Assembly: GCA_003457145.1 (NCBI GenBank)
Contig: DMSR01000157.1
Location: 1-7,468, forward strand
Direction of reading: 5' to 3'
Length of the DNA stretch: 7,468 nt
From: Bacillus sp. (in: firmicutes)
GTDB lineage: Bacteria > Bacillota > Bacilli > Bacillales > Cytobacillaceae
Within the stretch, counting starts at the first letter, position 1, and every line of letters begins with the position of its first letter. The position numbers and the translations under genes were made by a program. The notes under the pieces are model-generated. The model saw only the letters and a list, made by a program, of their open reading frames with translations. It made no database searches and was not told where the DNA came from. Positions 1-4,209 of this stretch are shown here, in pieces.

Positions 1-1
1 T

Positions 2-1051
2 AAGCCGGATGGCAGCAGGCCTTGCTGGGCAAAGCCCTATCATATATACATAAGCAAAAAAGGGACACGGATTGGCGTTGTTGGCGTGACCGTAAATTTC
101 GGGCGATTTTATGAGCAGTTAGGCTGGAAGCTGTCTGACCCATTCAGTGAAGTGAAGCTATGTGTTGAAGATCTTAAAGGAAAAGTGGATATCGTTATCC
201 TGCTTTCGCACCTGGGAATTCATGATGATGAACTTATCGCCGGAATGTACCCTGAAATAGATCTCATTCTTGGCGGACACACGCATCACATTTTACATGA
301 AGGTAAAAAGGTAAAGCAGACATTGCTTGCGGGTGCAGGTAAGTATGGCTTTTATACCGGACATGTAACAGTTGAGGTCGACCAATCATCAAAGCAGATT
401 CTGAACAAAAAAGCGATTCTGTATGATATGAATGATTATGTAAAAGCAGAAAATGAACAGAAAATCGCAGATGGTTATTACAAGGCGGGCAAAGAACTGA
501 TGGGTCAAAGGGTAGCTTCCCTTCCTGAAGACTTAACTGCAAACCCGCAGGAACCTTCTGCCCTGTCGAAAATGCTGACAGAGGCTTTACGTGAATGGTG
601 CAAGGCAGATTGTTCCTTCATGAATGCCGGGATGCTGCTTAATGGTTTAAAGTGCGGGGAAGTCACTCAATTCGATTTGCTGAAAATTTGTCCCCATCCA
701 ATTAATCCCTGTACAGTCCGATTGTCAGGGGCGGAGCTCAAAGAAGTTCTCCTGCAAACGAGAGATGAAAAATGGACTCATATGCAGATTAAGGGGCTTG
801 GATTCAGAGGTACAGTCATGGGTGTCATCGAGTACGATGGAATTGAATTCCAGCAGAGGAGCAATGTTCAGCAAATCTTGATCAATGGCAGACCAATCGA
901 AGGAAAAAAATACTATAATTTAGCAATACCCGATATGTTTACATTTGGCCGATTCTTCCCGGAAATTAATCGAGCTCAGGACAAGAAATATTGGCTGCCG
1001 GAATTTTTGAGGAATCTGCTCGAGTGGAAAATTTCCAACGTCTATAATTGA
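2..1051 (+). CDS. yunD: YunD-like 5'-nucleotidase / metallophosphoesterase, 5'-partial
   Basis: The reading frame is open from the first complete codon at base 2, so the true start lies upstream; the GTG at 86 is internal valine. The visible part is 349 residues, against about 460 in B. subtilis YunD from memory, so roughly the first quarter is missing, including the first metal-binding motifs of the phosphoesterase domain. Still visible are the SHLG segment (nt 206-217) and the GGHTHH metal-binding motif (nt 272-289), typical of calcineurin-like phosphoesterases of the UshA/5'-nucleotidase family. A 5'-nucleotidase C-terminal domain follows (about nt 490-1000), with the diagnostic LSGAELKEVL stretch near 724-753. 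The family hydrolyses nucleoside monophosphates or related phosphoesters. The usual NGGG-R substrate loop is replaced here by NAGMLL (nt 623-640), so the substrate is uncertain. Secretion cannot be judged without the N-terminus. The next gene is yunC, 114 bp downstream; I see no convincing terminator between them. The family call is firm and the symbol is likely. Confidence 0.88.
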   Translation, partial: KPDGSRPCWAKPYHIYISKKGTRIGVVGVTVNFGRFYEQLGWKLSDPFSEVKLCVEDLKGKVDIVILLSHLGIHDDELIAGMYPEIDLILGGHTHHILHEGKKVKQTLLAGAGKYGFYTGHVTVEVDQSSKQILNKKAILYDMNDYVKAENEQKIADGYYKAGKELMGQRVASLPEDLTANPQEPSALSKMLTEALREWCKADCSFMNAGMLLNGLKCGEVTQFDLLKICPHPINPCTVRLSGAELKEVLLQTRDEKWTHMQIKGLGFRGTVMGVIEYDGIEFQQRSNVQQILINGRPIEGKKYYNLAIPDMFTFGRFFPEINRAQDKKYWLPEFLRNLLEWKISNVYN

Positions 1052-1117
1052 CCAGCGGGGCTTTTACTTAGATTGTTATTTTACGATGGGCATTGACTAA
1101 TGTATCACGCTTTTTCG

Positions 1118-1153
1118 CCTTCCTTCATAGAGTGTTAATGGATGGAAGGAAGG
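1118..1153 (+). promoter_or_regulatory. Hairpin overlapping the yunC ribosome binding site
   Basis: CCTTCCTTC (1118-1126) is exactly complementary to GAAGGAAGG (1145-1153), giving a 9-bp stem that can be extended by two A-T pairs past one bulged G. The 3' arm contains the first half of the purine-rich ribosome binding site of yunC (about 1150-1156). In RNA this stem would hide much of the Shine-Dalgarno sequence. The complementarity is seen directly; an effect on translation is inference. Confidence 0.45.
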
Positions 1154-1165
1154 GAGTGTGTATTT

Positions 1166-1468
1166 ATGATTGAAATGTCACCGATTGAAATAGAAGGCAG
1201 AACATTTTTATGCATCACTGTCAGATTGCCAAAAACAAACCTGCTGGTCGTAACCGGCGATAAAGGATATATAATGTGCGGTGCTCTTGATGTTGCACTG
1301 CTCAATGAAAAATTGAAAAGCAGGAAGGTAATTGCCGGCAGGGCTGTAGGTGTAAAAACGATTGACGAACTGCTGGATGCCCCTCTTGAATCGGTAACTT
1401 ACGAGGCAGAGAACCTTGGCGCAAAGAAGGGGATGATTGGCAAGGAAGCATTACTGCTAATGAATTAA
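1166..1468 (+). CDS. yunC: YunC, DUF1805 family protein of unknown function
   Basis: This is a 100-residue protein, close to the length of B. subtilis YunC. The chosen start is ATG 1166 (MIEMSPIEIEG), because the AAGGGAG at 1150-1156 sits about 9 nt before it. An in-frame ATG at 1142 would put that sequence inside the gene and has no good site of its own. The central part contains TGDKGYIMCGALDV followed by a conserved-looking AVGVKTIDELLDAPL stretch, and the C-terminus ends in a glycine- and lysine-rich helix with IGKEALL. No signal peptide or membrane segment is visible, so it is probably a small cytoplasmic alpha/beta protein. No catalytic residues can be named and I assign no reaction. 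It lies downstream of the YunD-type nucleotidase on the same strand, as in other Bacilli where the two genes are neighbours, which suggests but does not prove a shared process. A strong terminator follows directly. Confidence 0.88.
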   Translation: MIEMSPIEIEGRTFLCITVRLPKTNLLVVTGDKGYIMCGALDVALLNEKLKSRKVIAGRAVGVKTIDELLDAPLESVTYEAENLGAKKGMIGKEALLLMN

Positions 1469-1493
1469 AGCAGCCGTAGCTGGCTGTTTTTTT
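1467..1493 (+). terminator. Intrinsic terminator of yunC
   Basis: CAGCC (1471-1475) and GGCTG (1482-1486) form a 5-bp GC-rich stem around a 6-nt loop. It is extended by a G-T wobble and A-T pairs into the following T run (1487-1493). It begins on the yunC stop codon, which fits the end of a yunD-yunC transcript. Confidence 0.85.
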
Positions 1494-1761
1494 GTGTTTT
1501 AGGTAATAAAAATGAACCTTTATTTGGTTTTAATCAAAAGGCTAATTTTCTATCTATAAAGTATGCCTGAAATGGTTAATAAACAGGTGGCTTGCGTTTT
1601 TCCCAACTTAAAATATTCACAATACCGCAACCATTCACTAATGGGATATGTTAAAATGTAAGAAAATAATGTCGTAATATGTAAAAATTTCTTTTTTTAT
1701 TCAAATTTAATCCAAATTGTTTCGTGAAAACCAATAACAAACAGATAAAGTGGGTATTGAC
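1494..1761 (+). other. AT-rich spacer and leader ahead of the HD-GYP gene; no gene seen
   Basis: I find no credible coding frame here on either strand. One short perfect inverted repeat is visible, CCATT-CACT-AATGG (1631-1644), a possible operator. The best sigma-A-like pair I can find is TTAAAA (1651-1656) and TAATAT (1675-1680), 18 bp apart. Each box matches consensus only partly, so I do not annotate it as a promoter. The HD-GYP gene must nevertheless start its own transcript here, because a terminator precedes it. Confidence 0.5.
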
Positions 1762-2868
1762 ATGAGACTAGTAGCCACCACTTCAGTAGGTGAAGGATCG
1801 TTACTCGGCAAAGCTATATATAATGACCAGGGACAAGTTCTGCTTAATGTGGGAGCTCGGTTGGAGCGGCACATCCTTAATCGGCTGGTGGAATTTGGAA
1901 TTGGTTATGTTTATATTAAAGATCCAGATACAGACGATCTAATCCTTTCGAATTCAATCTCCGATGATTTGCGTCTCAATGCAATCAAGACAATCGGAGT
2001 GACCTTCAAACAAATTCAAGAAGATACTAAAATTACCAATACTTTTGTTCTGGATAAGGCATCGAGGGATTTCAAGAAATTGATCCAGGTACTGCTAGAA
2101 GAACTAAGCAGCAGCAAGGATTTGCTGAACCTTCTCTCCGATGTTTTTAACCACGATCATTATATATTTTCCCATTCGCTGAATGTAACCTTATATGCTT
2201 TGGCGATTGGGATTGAAATGAAGCTAACGCCTAAGGAACTTGAGCAGCTGGGGCTTGGGGCGATTTTGCATGATGTAGGAAAGATGAAGGTCCCCGAAGA
2301 AATCTTATCAAAGCCAGGCAGGCTGACAGGAGAAGAATTTCAAGTCATCAAGGCACATGCTGAAGACGGTTTCCAGCTTCTTAGGCATGTCCCCGGTGTT
2401 CCTTTAATCGTTGCCCATTGTGCTTACCAGCATCATGAACGGTTGAACGGTGCTGGCTATCCCCGCGGTTTGAAAGGGGAAGAAATCCACTTGTTTGGGA
2501 GGATTCTCGGAGTCGCCGATGTATTTGACGCAGTCACTTCTAACCGTGTCTACAGACCCGCGATGCTTCCGCATGAAGGCTTGGAAATTCTTTATTCTGG
2601 TTCAGATAGTTTATTTGATCCGAAGGTAGTGGATGCCTTCCGGCGAGCCGTAGCCATTTATCCTGTCGGATTGACAGTTATATTGAACGATGGCAGAGAA
2701 GGTGTGGTTGCCGAACAGAATCCAGGTCTCAGCGAACGGCCAGTGATCAGGGTTCTTGAAGAAAACAATCAAAGGGTCGTTCCTTACCATGTGGATTTGA
2801 AAACAAACTTATCTTTAATGATTGTAAGCTGTGAAACGATTTTAAAATATCAGTACGCAAACAATTAG
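1762..2868 (+). CDS. HD-GYP domain protein, probable cyclic-di-GMP phosphodiesterase
   Basis: With start ATG 1762 (MRLVATTSVGEG) the protein is 368 residues. I prefer this to the in-frame GTG at 1750 because AAAGTGGG (1747-1754) makes a usable ribosome binding site about 7 nt before it, and members of this family commonly begin MRLV. Residues 1 to about 115 form an N-terminal regulatory region. The HD-GYP domain covers about 125-300: HS at 138-139, HDVGK at 170-174, H199, HHERLNGAGYP at 224-234, and ADVFDAVTSNRVYR from 252. All canonical metal ligands and the catalytic lysine are present, so it should be active, hydrolysing c-di-GMP to pGpG or GMP. Tyrosine occupies the place where trinuclear enzymes carry an extra glutamate ligand, which suggests a two-metal site (inference). 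The last 60 residues form a beta-rich tail (YPVG...DGREGVV...RPVIRVL) common in Firmicute HD-GYP proteins. No membrane segment is seen. It lies between yunC and yunB and ends at a strong hairpin. Confidence 0.9.
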   Translation: MRLVATTSVGEGSLLGKAIYNDQGQVLLNVGARLERHILNRLVEFGIGYVYIKDPDTDDLILSNSISDDLRLNAIKTIGVTFKQIQEDTKITNTFVLDKASRDFKKLIQVLLEELSSSKDLLNLLSDVFNHDHYIFSHSLNVTLYALAIGIEMKLTPKELEQLGLGAILHDVGKMKVPEEILSKPGRLTGEEFQVIKAHAEDGFQLLRHVPGVPLIVAHCAYQHHERLNGAGYPRGLKGEEIHLFGRILGVADVFDAVTSNRVYRPAMLPHEGLEILYSGSDSLFDPKVVDAFRRAVAIYPVGLTVILNDGREGVVAEQNPGLSERPVIRVLEENNQRVVPYHVDLKTNLSLMIVSCETILKYQYANN

Positions 2869-2883
2869 ATTTTAAGGCTAGTT

Positions 2884-2929
2884 CCCCCCTTTAAAGCATA
2901 CATATAGCTTTAGAGGGGGGATTTGTTTT
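2884..2929 (+). terminator. Terminator-like hairpin whose 3' arm holds the yunB ribosome binding site
   Basis: The arms at 2884-2897 (CCCCCCTTTAAAGC) and 2907-2920 (GCTTTAGAGGGGGG) pair over 14 bp, with one T-G wobble at 2891/2913 and a 9-nt loop. ATTTGTTTT follows, so the element resembles an intrinsic terminator for the HD-GYP gene. The same 3' arm is the Shine-Dalgarno sequence of yunB, which starts at TTG 2928. In read-through RNA this site would be buried in the stem. Confidence 0.75.
2897..2904 (+). promoter_or_regulatory. Possible sigma-E -10 element for yunB, in the hairpin loop
   Basis: CATACATA matches the CATACA-T type -10 of mother-cell sigma-E promoters, and B. subtilis yunB is known as a sigma-E-controlled gene. 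A start about 7 nt downstream (near 2911) would give a very short leader lacking the 5' arm of the hairpin. No good -35 match is seen at the usual spacing, where C-rich sequence lies instead, so the call is tentative. Confidence 0.4.
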
Positions 2930-3683
2930 GGCAAAATTCGGCCGGCGGCTGCCTCGAAAAGGGCCATTGCCTTTCAGATATGTATTCCTGCTGACATTCG
3001 TCTTTTTTCCATTTTCAACAGCAGCAGGACTGTGGATTATAGATAAAGGACTCGAACCCACATTGATGAGATACGCAGAATCACAGACCAGGAAGATTGC
3101 AACACTGGTCATCAACAAGGCAATCAACAAAAAAATTGCCAGCGGAATGGATATTGATAAGGTAATTGAGTTTGTCCCTGTAGATGGGGGATCTACTACA
3201 GTAGTGAAGTTTAATACTGAAATCATTAATCGTGTGAAGGCTGAAACGACCAATATCGTCCAAATGAATTTGAAGGAAGCGGAAAGGGGCAATCTCACCT
3301 CGCTCGAAATGTTATCGGATGTAGAAATTGTCACAGATGAGGATAAAGAAGAAGGCATCATTTATTATGTACCGCTTGGGCAGGCGACAAATAATGCACT
3401 TCTTGGTAATATGGGGCCAAAGGTACCGGTCAAGTTTAATGCAATCGGTGATGTGACTGCAGATGTTGTCTGGGAAACGGAAGATCATGGGATTAATAAT
3501 ACTTTGATAAATGTCTCTGTAAGGGTAAAAGTAAATGTTCAAATTATCATTCCGTTTGCGACGGACATTGCGACAGTGCAGGAAGATATCCCGATTGGAA
3601 GTTTCTATTACCCAGGAAAAGTTCCGCAGTTTTACAATGGGGGCGGAAGTACTTCTCCTGCAATCCAATTACCAGGCAGATAA
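2928..3683 (+). CDS. yunB: Sporulation protein YunB
   Basis: The protein has 251 residues, close to the usual YunB length. The start is the rare TTG codon at 2928, fixed by GAGGGGGG (2913-2920) 7 nt upstream; the next in-frame methionine is near residue 47, beyond conserved sequence. A basic N-terminus (AKFGRRLPRKG) is followed by one hydrophobic segment at about residues 18-38 (YVFLLTFVFFPFSTAAGLWI). The bulk of the protein would therefore lie outside the membrane, anchored by this segment. The soluble part has a long helical stretch (about 43-75), a mixed alpha/beta middle, beta-rich segments (about 165-215), and the tail motif IPIGSFYYPGKVPQFYNGGG typical of the family. YunB is needed for normal spore formation in B. 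subtilis; its molecular role is not established. The product is expected in the mother cell if the gene is under sigma-E. No terminator follows: the promoter of the lysine riboswitch begins 7 bp after the stop codon. Confidence 0.9.
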   Translation: MAKFGRRLPRKGPLPFRYVFLLTFVFFPFSTAAGLWIIDKGLEPTLMRYAESQTRKIATLVINKAINKKIASGMDIDKVIEFVPVDGGSTTVVKFNTEIINRVKAETTNIVQMNLKEAERGNLTSLEMLSDVEIVTDEDKEEGIIYYVPLGQATNNALLGNMGPKVPVKFNAIGDVTADVVWETEDHGINNTLINVSVRVKVNVQIIIPFATDIATVQEDIPIGSFYYPGKVPQFYNGGGSTSPAIQLPGR

Positions 3684-3689
3684 AAATGG

Positions 3690-3718
3690 TTGTCAAGAAT
3701 GTGATATTGTTATATTAT
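3690..3718 (+). promoter_or_regulatory. Sigma-A promoter of the lysine riboswitch transcript
   Basis: TTGTCA (3690-3695) and TATTAT (3713-3718) are separated by exactly 17 bp, each one base off consensus. Transcription should begin near 3725, about 25 nt before the riboswitch core. This is the only good vegetative promoter ahead of the NhaC-type transporter. Confidence 0.85.
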
Positions 3719-3742
3719 AAAATCAATTGAATAATAAACCTT

Positions 3743-3934
3743 ATCATTTCGGTGGGGTAGAGGAGCAGGATTCAATAGTATGCTGTGCGAGGATGACAAC
3801 GTTGACCGCAGCTGAAAGGGAATTTTGCCGAAGCAATCTAAATGAGTCACATTTTTTTTGCTGGGGATACTTTGAATAAGAGTATCACTGTCATTATGGA
3901 GGAACATCCATAATGGGGAGCTACAGATCGTGAT
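3743..3934 (+). promoter_or_regulatory. Lysine riboswitch (L box) aptamer
   Basis: The conserved L-box blocks occur in the right order: GTAGAGGAGC (3757-3766), TTCAATAGTA (3771-3780), GCTGAAAGGGAA (3811-3822) with GCCGAAGCAA (3827-3836), TTTGCTGG (3858-3865), TTTGAATAAGAGTA (3871-3884), ACTGTCA (3887-3893), and GGGGAGCTAC (3915-3924). They match the B. subtilis lysC leader from memory almost block for block. The core of P1 is GTAG/CTAC (3757-3760 with 3921-3924). It can be lengthened by 3751-3753/3927-3929 and 3743-3747/3930-3934 across internal loops. P1 would hold ATCGT (3927-3931), which could otherwise pair with ACGAT (3962-3966) in the 5' arm of the terminator. Bound lysine should therefore favour termination and switch the downstream transporter off. 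The identity is firm; the exact edges of P1 are inferred. Confidence 0.95.
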
Positions 3935-3954
3935 GGAGAAACTAGTTGCTTATT

Positions 3955-4002
3955 AAGAGTGACGATAGGATTTTCTCTATCGTTGCTCTTTTTTATTTTT
4001 TT
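3955..4002 (+). terminator. Expression-platform terminator of the lysine riboswitch
   Basis: The arms at 3955-3968 and 3977-3990 pair over 14 bp, including two adjacent G-T wobbles, around an 8-nt loop. A long T-rich run (3991-4002) follows. The 5' arm shares ACGAT with a possible antiterminator partner at 3927-3931, which is how ligand binding would control it. It may also end read-through transcripts from yunB. Confidence 0.92.
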
Positions 4003-4147
4003 AGGCTTTGTTAGCAGCTTGGGACCTTTCAAAAACCAAAAAAATCACAAAAAGGATTTTTTAGTTTTGAATAAGGAAGGCTTATCGTAAAGGAACAGGG
4101 CCCGGTTCCTTTTCGGTAACGATACTCGTATAGCTGCTGCAGCCTAA
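4001..4147 (+). other. Structured leader segment, apparent three-way junction, unknown class
   Basis: This lies between the lysine terminator and the transporter's ribosome binding site and is not part of the riboswitch. Its ends are complementary in two blocks: TTAGGCT (4001-4007) with AGCCTAA (4141-4147), and AGCAGCT (4013-4019) with AGCTGCT (4132-4138). Inside lie two hairpins. One is imperfect and A/T-rich: 4025-4046 with 4055-4076, including CCTT/AAGG, CAAAA/TTTTG and AAAAAA/TTTTTT blocks. The other is strong: AAAGGAAC (4089-4096) with GTTCCTTT (4105-4112), extended past a 6-nt bulge by TATCGT (4083-4088) with ACGATA (4119-4124). No open frame of interest is present. I do not recognise a known riboswitch or T-box signature. 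It could be a second cis-regulatory RNA or a small palindromic interspersed repeat. Confidence 0.55.
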
Positions 4148-4209
4148 TTGTCTAGTTTTGCTCTTTCATGAACCAGTTTCCCCTTTCAAAACAAGGAGGA
4201 GAAATTATA

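Noticed and set aside
86..88. GTG at 86 as the true start of the YunD-type gene
   Set aside because: The frame is open upstream to base 2 and encodes plausible domain sequence (ISKKGTRIGVVGV), so this is an internal codon of a truncated gene.
264..542. A 92-codon open frame on the - strand inside the YunD-type gene
   Set aside because: It is fully covered by the phosphoesterase coding frame, including the GGHTHH motif, and has no ribosome binding site or recognisable product.
1052..1066. Possible terminator after yunD (AGC-GGG-GCT followed by TTTT)
   Set aside because: Only a 3-bp stem with a 3-nt loop can form; too weak to call.
1093..1098. TTGACT as a -35 for a separate yunC promoter
   Set aside because: No -10-like sequence is found 16-18 bp downstream.
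2891..3361. A 156-codon open frame on the - strand across the first half of yunB
   Set aside because: It is a shadow of yunB: the + frame has family sequence, a placed ribosome binding site and a membrane anchor, while this frame gives a low-complexity Ser/Leu/Ile-rich product and begins over yunB coding sequence.
3535..3720. A 61-codon + strand frame over the end of yunB and into the next promoter
   Set aside because: It overlaps yunB in another frame, has no ribosome binding site, and its end runs through the riboswitch promoter.
4001..4147. T-box, SAM, or second lysine riboswitch as an explanation of the extra leader structure
   Set aside because: None of the conserved core sequences I know for these classes is present, including the T-box AGGGTGG-ACC block and the L-box blocks.
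4168..4209. Upstream ATG as the start of the NhaC-type transporter
   Set aside because: It would encode 14 extra polar residues spanning the AAGGAGGAG ribosome binding site; ATG 4210 has ideal spacing to that site and gives a normal family N-terminus.
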